From assembly GCA_949293415.1 (NCBI GenBank), contig CASFDK010000027.1:1-64000 (forward strand): 64,000 nt of DNA. The letters run 5' to 3'. The notes below the pieces were generated by a model, which ran no database searches, was not told where the DNA came from, and saw only the letters and a list, made by a program, of their open reading frames with translations. Shown piece after piece: positions 8,219 through 15,764 of the stretch. The stretch comes from an uncultured Verrucomicrobiota bacterium. GTDB taxonomy: Bacteria; Verrucomicrobiota; Verrucomicrobiia; Opitutales; Intestinicryptomonadaceae. The first letter of the stretch is position 1. Each line of letters opens with the position of its first letter. Made by a program: the position numbers and the translations under genes.

Positions 8219-8650
8219 ATGAAGCGTCCGAAATTGTATACGACGTATCTTCCCGCGCTATTTTCGTTTTTCGGGCTTTTGTATTTTCAAATATTTTGTT
8301 TGCGAAAATATCCCGATATATTCGTATTTTTTGCCGCGTATCTTGCCTTGTCTTATTGGCTGATAGTTCGCAGAAATTACAAATGCGAAAATTTTTCCGC
8401 GGTTTGCCTGCGGGCGTATCTTTTGCAGTTGGCGGTGGTTTACTTTTCAAGTGTTGCGGTTCTTATATTGTGTATTTTCCCCCGCAACACTGCTGTATCC
8501 GAGTTGTCTCTATTGCAAAATATCGGATGGTGTTTCATCGGTGCGGGGATATTTACCGTCGGGAGTTTTATGATATCGGCGTATCTCATGGGGGCGTATT
8601 TTGCCGTTTACGGGGCGGTGGCTCTCTTTTCAAAACTGCGGCGCAGGTAG
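8219..8650 (+). CDS. Hypothetical inner membrane protein, about four transmembrane helices
   Basis: The 143-residue protein is not recognised. Four hydrophobic segments are visible: the first around YLPALFSFFGLLYFQIF, the second around FFAAYLALSYWLIV, the third around LLQLAVVYFSSVAVLILCIF, and the last around WCFIGAGIFTVGSFMISAYL continuing to the C-terminus. The loops are short and basic, and the tail ends KLRRR. The ATG at 8219 is chosen because the protein then starts MKRPKLY with a basic cytoplasmic end; the open frame extends upstream to 8144 with a less likely sequence. Its 3' end overlaps the convergent gene at 8608-9153 by 43 bases. The base composition is more AT-rich than its neighbours. 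Confidence 0.65.
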   Translation: MKRPKLYTTYLPALFSFFGLLYFQIFCLRKYPDIFVFFAAYLALSYWLIVRRNYKCENFSAVCLRAYLLQLAVVYFSSVAVLILCIFPRNTAVSELSLLQNIGWCFIGAGIFTVGSFMISAYLMGAYFAVYGAVALFSKLRRR

Positions 8651-9153
8651 GCTGTTCGGTTTTTTTCTTTAGGAAAGTATTTATCGATTCTCGGAATATC
8701 GCGCGAAGCTTCTATTACTTCGTCGAATTCTTCGCCGCTGTGCGCGTCGAGGCGGATTGCGTTTTTTATGAAAAGCATTGCGTCGGCAAAATCGGGATGG
8801 CTTTTCAGCCGTTTCATATCGGATATTCCAACGACATACGAGAAATTGCGGTCGGCAATCCAAGTGTCTGCATCGGCGGGGTATATGATGTAGTGGGCAA
8901 GAACTATGAGTTTTGCCAGTTCAATCGGGTCGGAAATCCTAAGTATCCTTTGGCGGATGTCTTTGTATTCGTAGGTCAATTTCCCGTTTGAATCGCGCTG
9001 CGTCGATTTTTTTAAATCGACGTTGTTCATTTCCGAAAGCAGTTTCAGAATGCGGTCGGTTTGCGCTTTTTTTGCCGAACTTTCGGGAATGTCGGCAAGT
9101 GCCGCCGCCGTTGCCGCCAGAATGCAAAGCGTTATCTTTAAAACCCGCCCCAT
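8608..9153 (-). CDS. Secreted hypothetical protein
   Basis: The 181-residue protein starts with a signal peptide (MGRVLKITLCILAATAAALA) and cleavage probably follows ALADI. The rest is helical and charged, with LLSEMNNVDLKKS, DPIELAKLIVLAHYIIYP and a region rich in Asp, Arg and Lys towards the end. No known domain is recognised. It starts seven bases after the small zinc-ribbon-like gene upstream and is probably co-transcribed with it. The last 43 bases are shared with the opposite-strand membrane protein gene. Confidence 0.65.
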   Translation of the reverse strand: MGRVLKITLCILAATAAALADIPESSAKKAQTDRILKLLSEMNNVDLKKSTQRDSNGKLTYEYKDIRQRILRISDPIELAKLIVLAHYIIYPADADTWIADRNFSYVVGISDMKRLKSHPDFADAMLFIKNAIRLDAHSGEEFDEVIEASRDIPRIDKYFPKEKNRTAYLRRSFEKRATAP

Positions 9154-9160
9154 CGGGTTT

Positions 9161-9403
9161 TTATCCGATGTATTTTGTGAGTTCCTCCAAGATTTCCTGC
9201 GCGGCGGCTATGCGGCGTTTGAGCTCGGTTGCGTACTCTGGGATGTCGCAGGCGTGGCGGCGCGGCGGGAAGCCCTTTTCTTCGCATCCGCATTTTTCGC
9301 TGACAAAAAAGCCGTCTTCGTCTTGATAGATTGTTACAAAAATTTCCTGTTTGCAGAGGCGGCACTTGCGCCCCATCGACATCGTTGCCTTTTCCTTCTT
9401 CAT
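9161..9403 (-). CDS. Small protein with zinc-ribbon-like cysteines
   Basis: The 80-residue protein has CRLC followed 19 residues later by a CGC group, which could hold one zinc ion. The C-terminal half is a charged helix (ELKRRIAAAQEILEELTKYI). AGAAAGG lies upstream of the ATG at 9403 at good spacing; a second ATG at 9439 in the same frame lacks such a site and is not chosen. It heads a probable two-gene unit with the secreted protein downstream. No function is recognised. Confidence 0.6.
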   Translation of the reverse strand: MKKEKATMSMGRKCRLCKQEIFVTIYQDEDGFFVSEKCGCEEKGFPPRRHACDIPEYATELKRRIAAAQEILEELTKYIG

Positions 9404-9510
9404 ATCGCTTGCCTTTCTGGGGTGAAATAAAAAGAACATTGGGGGATGATTTCAATTCTTTTATTATTTTTTATCTCGGCGTGTCCGTGAAATCGTCTGC
9501 GAATCGGACA

Positions 9511-9538
9511 AAAAAAAGACGGCAAAAACCGCCGTCTC
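9511..9538 (-). terminator. Rho-independent terminator of the rpsP-trmD-rplS operon
   Basis: Read on the minus strand, AGACGGC pairs with GCCGTCT around a short loop and is followed by a run of T (the A run at 9511-9517 on the plus strand). It lies about 185 bases downstream of rplS. A second palindrome (GCGGCAAC/GTTGCCGC) sits between the two. Confidence 0.8.
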
Positions 9539-9722
9539 TGGAGATAACAAACTGTTGTCGCCCGACTTGCGTTTCTTCGAAAAGTGCGGTTTGCAAAGGC
9601 AAGGTACACCAACAAGAAAAGCGGCAACAGTTGTTGCCGCGCAATGCGGACGTTGCGAAACAAACGGCATCGCCGCCCATTCCGCCCGTCGATGACCGCC
9701 GCTTCCGACGACTTCAGCCAGC

Positions 9723-10082
9723 TTATTGAGCCAAGCGGGCTTCTTTAACCTTGGAGGCTTCCTTGCCGATACGGTCGCGGAGGTAGTAGAGGCGCGCGCG
9801 CATCGGAACGGATTCGCGGTCGACTTCGATTTTCGCAATGTTGGGCGAATTTACGGGGAAGACACGTTCTACGCCTTCGCCGTAGGAAATGCGGCGAACC
9901 GTGAAAGTTTCGTGGATTCCGCTGCCCTTGCGCGCGATTACGATGCCGGCGAAAATCTGGATACGTTCCTTGTCGCCTTCGCGTACTTTTGTGTGTACCT
10001 TTACGCCGTCTCCGACCTTGAAATTAACCGTGTCGGTCTTGATTTGGTCTTTTGTGATTTCTTTCAACAAGTCTTGGTTCAT
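9723..10082 (-). CDS. rplS: Large ribosomal subunit protein bL19
   Basis: The 119-residue protein matches bL19: [20 protein letters not shown], then [33 protein letters not shown] and a basic tail beginning [10 protein letters not shown]. It sits at the subunit interface of the 50S particle. The ATG at 10082 overlaps the trmD stop (ATGA), which indicates coupling; a longer frame reaching 10157 lies wholly within trmD and is not used. Confidence 0.97.
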   Translation of the reverse strand: MNQDLLKEITKDQIKTDTVNFKVGDGVKVHTKVREGDKERIQIFAGIVIARKGSGIHETFTVRRISYGEGVERVFPVNSPNIAKIEVDRESVPMRARLYYLRDRIGKEASKVKEARLAQ

Positions 10083-10777
10083 TGTATTTCTTCTTTCTGA
10101 TTTAAAATGTCGCTTCTGCGTTTTTTTGTTTTGTCGATTTGCTGTTGCCGCCGCCATTTTGCGATTTTCTCGTGGTCGCCCGACATCAGTACATCGGGAA
10201 CTCCCATTCCTCGGAACACCGCGGGGCGTGTGTATTGGGGAAACGAGAGGAGATTGTCGTTAAACGAGTCGTAGGTGAGGGAGTTTTCCTCGCCGAGAAC
10301 GCCTTTGACATACCTTGCGGTAGCGTCGGCAATGACTGCGGCTGGGAGAGTCCCGTTAGTGAGAACGTAGTCGCCAATCGAAATTTCCCTGTCGATAAGG
10401 CAATCGCGCACCCGTTGGTCGATACCCTCGTAATGACCGCTCAGAATTATCAGATGACCCGCTTCGGAAAATTCCGCCGCGTGGCGCGGGGAAAATTTCT
10501 CTCCGTCGGGGCACATATAGATTCTTGTGCAGTTTGGCGTTTGCAATTCTTCGATAGCGGCGAATATCGGTTCGGGCTTCATCAACATCCCCGGACCGCC
10601 TCCGAAAGGGCGGTCGTCGGTATTTTTGTGTTTCGAAGTCGCCCAGTCTCGGATGTCGTAGACATTGATGTCGAGGATACCCGCCTGACGGGCGCGCCCG
10701 AGCATACTTTCGCTCAAAAAGCCTTCCAACATTTTGGGAAAGAGTGTCAGAAAGTCTATCTTGAGGTGCTCAGCCAT
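10079..10777 (-). CDS. trmD: tRNA (guanine37-N1)-methyltransferase
   Basis: The 232-residue protein is a SPOUT methyltransferase that methylates G37 of tRNAs with S-adenosylmethionine and prevents frameshifting. Conserved pieces are [10 protein letters not shown] at the start, [23 protein letters not shown] at the knot, and [14 protein letters not shown]. The final region ([15 protein letters not shown]) is the typical C-terminal helix domain. It lies between rpsP and rplS; rimM, which normally sits between rpsP and trmD, is absent. Confidence 0.97.
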   Translation of the reverse strand: MAEHLKIDFLTLFPKMLEGFLSESMLGRARQAGILDINVYDIRDWATSKHKNTDDRPFGGGPGMLMKPEPIFAAIEELQTPNCTRIYMCPDGEKFSPRHAAEFSEAGHLIILSGHYEGIDQRVRDCLIDREISIGDYVLTNGTLPAAVIADATARYVKGVLGEENSLTYDSFNDNLLSFPQYTRPAVFRGMGVPDVLMSGDHEKIAKWRRQQQIDKTKKRRSDILNQKEEIQ

Positions 10778-10846
10778 ATTAGAGAGAGTTCAAAAAGCAA
10801 AATCGCCTGCGGATTCTGCGGATTTCAAAAAAACGCCGAGTTTGAC

Positions 10847-11110
10847 TTATTCGGCTTTCGCCTTTGCCAAACGAGCCTTCTTGATGACGGTTTTAGCCGT
10901 GTCGCTCGGGAGTGCGCCGACGCTGAGCCAATAGTCAACGCGGTCGAGGTTGACCTGAGTTTCGACATCCTTGCCGCGCGGCTTCGGGTTGTAGAGACCG
11001 AGGTTTTCTACGAATTTACCGTTGCGGCGCGATGCGCTTTCCGCCACGACCATGCGGTACATCGGATTGTGTACCGAACCGTGTCTTTGTAATCTGATTC
11101 TGAGTGCCAT
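10847..11110 (-). CDS. rpsP: Small ribosomal subunit protein bS16
   Basis: The 87-residue protein starts MALRIRLQRHGSVHNPMYR and contains YNPKPRGKD and VDYWLSVGALPSDT, all standard for bS16. It heads the rpsP-trmD-rplS operon on the minus strand, with 69 bases between its stop and trmD. About 220 bases upstream are AT-rich and should contain the operon promoter, but no convincing -35/-10 pair is visible. Confidence 0.97.
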   Translation of the reverse strand: MALRIRLQRHGSVHNPMYRMVVAESASRRNGKFVENLGLYNPKPRGKDVETQVNLDRVDYWLSVGALPSDTAKTVIKKARLAKAKAE

Positions 11111-11276
11111 ATTGTTGGATTTTTAATTTTGAAAGCGTCTCATTTCATCTCGTTTTTTTGTTTTGTAAAGCTTATTTTTTCAATTTTTTACGAAAAAACC
11201 CATCTCGGGTTTTTCGGGCGTGTAAATTGCTTTCTTTCGGGCGGTTTGCACGCGGAAAATTTCCCCGAAAAAGCGC

Positions 11277-11307
11277 AAAAAAAGGCACTGCGGAAGTCCG
11301 AAGTGCC
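11277..11307 (-). terminator. Terminator after the rhamnosidase-like gene
   Basis: On the minus strand GGCACT pairs with AGTGCC around a 12-base loop and is followed by seven T. It lies 23 bases past the stop codon of the gene at 11331-13703 and isolates it from rpsP. Confidence 0.8.
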
Positions 11308-11330
11308 TTGAAAGTAATTTGCCGTACAGT

Positions 11331-13703
11331 CTATTTTGAAACCGAAACCCCCTTGGGCGCGTCGACGGTAGAAGAGAACTTTCCGTCGACGTTTTTGCGC
11401 CACGATACCTTGATGTCGCCCTGCGGCGTTGGGTATGTGATTTCGGCGAAGTCTTCGAAGAAGTTGGGCTTGAACGAGACTTCCGTCCAAGCGGGGGCTT
11501 TCTGTCTTATGCCGCCGAGAATGCGCGGCAGCAGGAACGCTGGGTGTGCGCTCCATGCATGCGAGTGCGACGCCTTGCCGTCGAAATTTTCGAAAGTCGT
11601 GCCGTATTCGGCGAACTCGCGCCAGTTGCGCTTGATGTAGTCGTAGACTTCCGCGCCATGCCCCTCGTCCGCCATCAGTTCGAGAACGTACACGACCCAG
11701 AACGACGACGGCATAGCCTTGAATTTCTTTTTGCCCCCGAGGAACGGCAGGAGCATTTCGCGCTTTGCCTTTTCGAAGTCGAGCCCCTTGATGCCCGTCA
11801 TTTTACCGAGTACCTGCGCGTGTATGCTAGATTCGGTGTTTTGGCTGCCGTCGGGCAGTATTCCGTCGGAAATCAGACCGTCCTTTTTGACGAGATTTTT
11901 TTCGATTGCCGCGCGGACTTTTGCGGCGCGCTCTGCGTACATTTTCGCGTCGCCGGATATTGCGTTGTCGGTGCAGAGTTTTTGCATTTTCTCGAGCGCT
12001 TCAAGCAGCCAGAGATTGAGGATTGCGGGCTGTCCGATCTTCTGGATGTTCGTCCAATCAAGGAAGAGCCAGTAGCGGTTGTCGGCTTTTACAAGCCCCG
12101 TTTCGGGATCGGTCATACCGTCGAAGTAGGAGAGAATCGACGCTACGGTGTCGCGGTGCGAAAGATAGGCTTCAATGCTGCCTGTCTGCCAATAGTAGTC
12201 GTAGAGCGTGAGTATCCACGTCAGCGAGAAGTCGGGCAGAATGCAGTGGTGCGACGATGTCGGCGCGTGTCCGTATGTTAGCCCGTTGGGCACTTTCTGC
12301 ATCGAAATCGAGCGGATACCGCGGCGCAGCAAACGCGCGTCGCCCGAGATGAAGAACGTGTTCCAACTTTGCACGCGCGCATCGCCCCACCACTGCGCCT
12401 GTTCGCGGTAGGGGGTGTCGACGTATGCGTCGAGGGCGCAGATTTTCTGGGTCTGTTTGCACGCCTGCCAGATTTTGTCGACATACGCGTTCGATGTTTT
12501 GAACTTGCCTTTGTCGGCGAGCGGGTACGCACTCCACATCAACGATGGCTTCACCTTTATTGTCGAGTCGGGATTGTTGCGCACGCGAACCGTGATGTAG
12601 CGCACGCCGAACGGATTGAAGAACATATGCCTTTGCTTGCCCGCGCGGCAGATTATGCGGTTTGCCGCCGCAATCTTGCTGCCGCCGACGGGGTTGCCCG
12701 TGCCGTCCTTGAGAAGTTCGGTTGCAAGCATATCGACGATTTCCCCGCCCTTTGCTCCGTCGATTTCAAGAATCGGCATACCCACGCACATTCTGCCCAT
12801 ATCGAAGACGAAAGAGCTTACACCGTCCTTAGAGGGCTTCGCCTCAACTTCGAACACGCTTTCGGTCTTCACCGTGTGCGGAATGTTTTCGGCAACGAAA
12901 AGCTTTGCCACGTCGAAAACGCGTTCGCCGTTCGAGACGGATTTGCCCGAGCCGCGCGATACGAGAGCTTCGGGCTTCATTTCGAATTCCTCCAGCATCG
13001 GAATCATGCGCGATTCCATCGAGTAGTAGGGCATTGCGTTGTAAGGGCGCGAAGAGGGTTTTCCCCAAGAGGAGTCGTCGAAGCCCGTTTGAATCCAGTC
13101 GGGATTTTCAACGCGCAGGTCGATGTGCTCCTGATTGTTCATCTGGATTGAAAGCTGCGCCGTGTTTCTGTCGCAGCCCTCCTGAGTGCGAACCTTTGTT
13201 GCGGTGTCGGAGACGATGTTTCTGCCGCCGCCGAGCTCGAGCGCGAAGATGAAGCCCGCATAGCCCTGCGTCAGGTACGAGAACGTGCTGCGCCCCGCAT
13301 TGTAGGCGCGCACGGCGATTACGTTCCTGCCCTTTTGCAGATATTTTGCAACGTCGATTTCATCGAACGGCTGCGAGAACTGGTAGCCGCGCGCGGGACC
13401 CGAACACACGAATTTGCCGTTGATGAAGAGCCTGTACGACTGGTCGGCTGTGATGAAAATCGGGGCTTTTCTCGGCACGCTTTCGAGGTCGAACGTCCTG
13501 CGCCCGAGGCAGTAGACGTTGACGATTTCGTACGCTTCGTACGGGTACGCGCGCCAAAGCCATCTTGCCGATTTGAGCGACTGCGGCACGTTCGCCCAGA
13601 TTGCGGGCGATTCTTTTATGGGCGTGAATTTGTTTTCCGCCGCCGTTGCCGCCGTTGTCGCGAGCGAAAGGGCGAGCGCGGTTATGATTGCAAGTTTTTT
13701 CAT
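11331..13703 (-). CDS. Secreted alpha-L-rhamnosidase-like protein (GH78 type)
   Basis: The 790-residue protein begins with a signal peptide (MKKLAIITALALSLATTAATA). An N-terminal beta-sandwich (about 40-250, with the FINGKFVCSGPARGY loop) is followed by an alpha/alpha barrel whose signature is DTPYREQAQWWGDARVQSW, the counterpart of the GH78 D-C-P-x-R-(D/E) stretch. The C-terminal sandwich is also typical, ending TPQGDIKVSWRK and a final VDAPKGVSV. GH78 enzymes remove rhamnose from plant glycosides and pectin side chains. The Cys of the usual motif is Thr here, so activity is inferred. The frame is open to 14759 on the minus strand but only the ATG at 13703 yields a signal peptide. Confidence 0.82.
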   Translation of the reverse strand: MKKLAIITALALSLATTAATAAENKFTPIKESPAIWANVPQSLKSARWLWRAYPYEAYEIVNVYCLGRRTFDLESVPRKAPIFITADQSYRLFINGKFVCSGPARGYQFSQPFDEIDVAKYLQKGRNVIAVRAYNAGRSTFSYLTQGYAGFIFALELGGGRNIVSDTATKVRTQEGCDRNTAQLSIQMNNQEHIDLRVENPDWIQTGFDDSSWGKPSSRPYNAMPYYSMESRMIPMLEEFEMKPEALVSRGSGKSVSNGERVFDVAKLFVAENIPHTVKTESVFEVEAKPSKDGVSSFVFDMGRMCVGMPILEIDGAKGGEIVDMLATELLKDGTGNPVGGSKIAAANRIICRAGKQRHMFFNPFGVRYITVRVRNNPDSTIKVKPSLMWSAYPLADKGKFKTSNAYVDKIWQACKQTQKICALDAYVDTPYREQAQWWGDARVQSWNTFFISGDARLLRRGIRSISMQKVPNGLTYGHAPTSSHHCILPDFSLTWILTLYDYYWQTGSIEAYLSHRDTVASILSYFDGMTDPETGLVKADNRYWLFLDWTNIQKIGQPAILNLWLLEALEKMQKLCTDNAISGDAKMYAERAAKVRAAIEKNLVKKDGLISDGILPDGSQNTESSIHAQVLGKMTGIKGLDFEKAKREMLLPFLGGKKKFKAMPSSFWVVYVLELMADEGHGAEVYDYIKRNWREFAEYGTTFENFDGKASHSHAWSAHPAFLLPRILGGIRQKAPAWTEVSFKPNFFEDFAEITYPTPQGDIKVSWRKNVDGKFSSTVDAPKGVSVSK

Positions 13704-13826
13704 TTTATATTGTTTCTCTCTGCATATTTGTGTTTGGTTTGATTCGTATTGAAAAGCGCGCATCGGGCAAGTAAAAAAAATCGGTTTGGGGTTGACAAAT
13801 TCGCGATCGGAAAAAGCATCGGTTGT

Positions 13827-14930
13827 ATGGCTTCCAAGGCGGTACACTTCATTACGGCGGACGACGATTTCATCGCGGCGAACAGGGCGCGCGAAATCTT
13901 CGAGGAACTTTCCGCGGATGTCGCCGACGATATGTCGAAAGAGGTAATCGACGGGGCGGCGGGCAAAGTCGACGAAGCCGTTTCCGCCTGCGCAAAGACG
14001 ATAGAAGCCGCGGCGACGCTCTCGATGTTCGGCGGCGGAAAGGTCGTGTGGCTCAAGGGGCTTAACTTTGTCGGCGACAGTGTCGTTGGCAAGTCGGCAA
14101 GCGTGAAAGAGTCGCTCGAAAAGCTCGCCGACTTTCTCGAAACGCTCACGCCCGACGTCGCTTCGGTCGTGATAAGCGCGTACCCCGTAGACCGCCGCAA
14201 ACCGTTCTACAAAAAGCTCCAGACTTTTGCCGCCTGCGAAGACTTCAAAAGCAAAGACCCGCTTTCGGGGTGCGTCGATTTGATTCTGCGCGAAAGCCGC
14301 ATCAAAAAAATCGCAATGGAAAGCGGCGCGGCTGAAACGCTCGCATCCATTGTCGCGGGCAATCCTCGGATGGCATTGTCCGAACTCGAAAAGCTCGCCG
14401 TGTACGTCGACGGCGAACGCCCGATTTCCGAGCGCGACGTTGTGGAAATGGTGCCGATTTTCGGCGAAGGCTCGCCTTTCGACCTCTCGAACGCGTTTTA
14501 TTCGGGCGATTTGGACACCGCGCTTGCGGCAATCAAACGCTATTTCTTCGCGAACAAAAAGGCTTCGGCGCGTCCGATTATCTCGATGCTGCAAAACCAG
14601 AATTCGATTCTCATACAACTGCGCTCGCTGATGGACGGCGGGGTTCTGGCGAAATCGACATATCCGCAGCCGCGCGGCGCAATGGAGGATGCTGCTCCCC
14701 GCTTTGCCGAGTATTTCGACGACGCTCAGGACAAAAGCAACTTCAACGTCTTCACCCAAAATCCGTGGTATGTCGGCTCAAAGCTCGCGCCGATTGCGGG
14801 GGCTACGACGCTGAAAAAACTTATCGACAGGCAAATGTATCTGGCAAAGGCTTTCGAAGACCTCATCAGCCGGCCCAACTCGGACGAAACGGTAATCCGC
14901 GATATGTTCGTTCTGTGCATGTCCAAATAA
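13827..14930 (+). CDS. holA: DNA polymerase III subunit delta
   Basis: The 367-residue protein fits HolA, the clamp-loader subunit that opens the sliding clamp. It starts KAVHFITADDDFIAANRAREIF, the fold of an AAA+ family member without a Walker A motif, and carries FGGGKVVWLKGLNF, VVISAYPVDRRKPFYKKLQ and the collar-domain pattern AGNPRMALSELEKLAVY and FDLSNAFYSGDLDTAL. Sequence conservation in this family is low, so the assignment relies on this order of segments. A TTGACA lies at 13792-13797, 35 bases before the ATG. The SanA-like gene follows nine bases after the stop. Confidence 0.82.
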   Translation: MASKAVHFITADDDFIAANRAREIFEELSADVADDMSKEVIDGAAGKVDEAVSACAKTIEAAATLSMFGGGKVVWLKGLNFVGDSVVGKSASVKESLEKLADFLETLTPDVASVVISAYPVDRRKPFYKKLQTFAACEDFKSKDPLSGCVDLILRESRIKKIAMESGAAETLASIVAGNPRMALSELEKLAVYVDGERPISERDVVEMVPIFGEGSPFDLSNAFYSGDLDTALAAIKRYFFANKKASARPIISMLQNQNSILIQLRSLMDGGVLAKSTYPQPRGAMEDAAPRFAEYFDDAQDKSNFNVFTQNPWYVGSKLAPIAGATTLKKLIDRQMYLAKAFEDLISRPNSDETVIRDMFVLCMSK

Positions 14931-14939
14931 AATTTCCCT

Positions 14940-15566
14940 ATGCGACGACTTGTAAAAAACCTCCTGAAAATAGCCGTTGTGCCGTTCCTTTTGTGTGCGG
15001 GGTTTCTGTTGTTTTCGAACGCTCTGATTCTTTCGTACAGGGCGTCGGATACGCCCGACAAAGTTCTTCCGCGCGAGTACGCGCTGCTTTTGGGGACGTC
15101 GAAATTTACATACAGCGGAATGGTAAACCCGTACTACCGCTACCGCATAGTTGCGGCTGCCGAACTGTACAAGGCGGGCAAGGTTAAAAAGATAATCGCA
15201 AGCGGCGACAACTCTACGAAATACTACAACGAACCGGCAACCATGCGCGCCGATCTCGTTGCCTCGGGCATTCCCGAGCGCGACATAATAATGGATTTTG
15301 CGGGTTTGCGCACGCTCGATTCGGTCGTGCGGTGCAGGGATAAATTCGGCGTGTCCGCGCCCGTCATCATAACGCAGGAATACCACGCACACAGGGCGTT
15401 GTTTCTGGCGAAGAAATTCGGATTGGAGGGAGCGGTCGCATACGCGGCAAAATCGCCCGACACACTGACATACCGTCTGCGCAACGAACTGAGGGAGTCG
15501 CTGGCAAGGGCAAAAGCCGTGCTCGATTTCTACGTTTTAAAAACGACCCCGAAGTACTCGAAATAA
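14940..15566 (+). CDS. SanA/YdcF-like DUF218 membrane protein
   Basis: The 208-residue protein has one N-terminal transmembrane segment (LLKIAVVPFLLCAGFLLFSNALIL) and a periplasmic DUF218 domain. Typical pieces are YALLLGTSKFT, RYRIVAAAELYKAGKVKKIIASGDN, YNEPATMRADLVASGIPERDI and VIITQEYHAHRALFLAKKFG. SanA of enterobacteria affects envelope permeability to vancomycin; the biochemical role is not settled. It starts nine bases after holA and is likely co-transcribed. Another repeat element lies between its 3' end and the convergent GH10 gene. Confidence 0.85.
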   Translation: MRRLVKNLLKIAVVPFLLCAGFLLFSNALILSYRASDTPDKVLPREYALLLGTSKFTYSGMVNPYYRYRIVAAAELYKAGKVKKIIASGDNSTKYYNEPATMRADLVASGIPERDIIMDFAGLRTLDSVVRCRDKFGVSAPVIITQEYHAHRALFLAKKFGLEGAVAYAAKSPDTLTYRLRNELRESLARAKAVLDFYVLKTTPKYSK

Positions 15567-15623
15567 TTTTCCGTATTATCCGTCTTGAATTACTCTTGTT
15601 AATTCGTTTCGGGAAGAAACAAA

Positions 15624-15683
15624 ATAAGTTCGAGCAAACAAAGCTATTGCGCGGTGAAAACCCGCCGCTCAATGCGAACTTAT
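15624..15683. repeat. Short palindromic element, copy 2 (ATAAGTTCG ... CGAACTTAT)
   Basis: The nine terminal bases at 15624-15632 and 15675-15683 are exact inverse complements. The interior holds an imperfect hairpin (GCGCGGTG with CCGCCGCTC-side bases). It is part of repeat copy B. Confidence 0.7.
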
Positions 15684-15713
15684 ACAAAAAAGGCGGCAAG
15701 TATAGTTGCCGCC
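15684..15713 (-). terminator. Hairpin terminator of the GH10 gene inside repeat copy B
   Basis: On the minus strand GGCGGCAA pairs with TTGCCGCC around a short loop, followed by a T run (A run at 15685-15691 on the plus strand). It lies about 50 bases past the stop codon of the GH10 gene. Confidence 0.7.
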
Positions 15714-15764
15714 GAAGTATCACAAGTAGGAACGAAGTTCCGTCCGTCAAGGGCTTCGCCTTTG

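Larger units (their letters stand above)
15624..15764 (-). repeat. Dispersed intergenic repeat, copy B
   Basis: Read on the minus strand this is the counterpart of 8020-8158 and again starts at the base after a stop codon (GH10 stop at 15765-15767). It shares the opening 20 bases, the AACTTCGTT hairpin, the long central hairpin (15692-15713) followed by a T run, and the ATAAGTTCG...CGAACTTAT module. Differences lie mostly in loops or are compensated in stems. Confidence 0.85.

Noticed and set aside
10083-10157. Longer form of rplS
   Set aside because: The extra 25 residues fall entirely inside trmD and are absent from bL19; the ATG at 10082 overlaps the trmD stop.
13704-14759. N-terminal extension of the rhamnosidase-like protein
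   Set aside because: The frame is open on the minus strand through holA, but a clear signal peptide begins at 13703.
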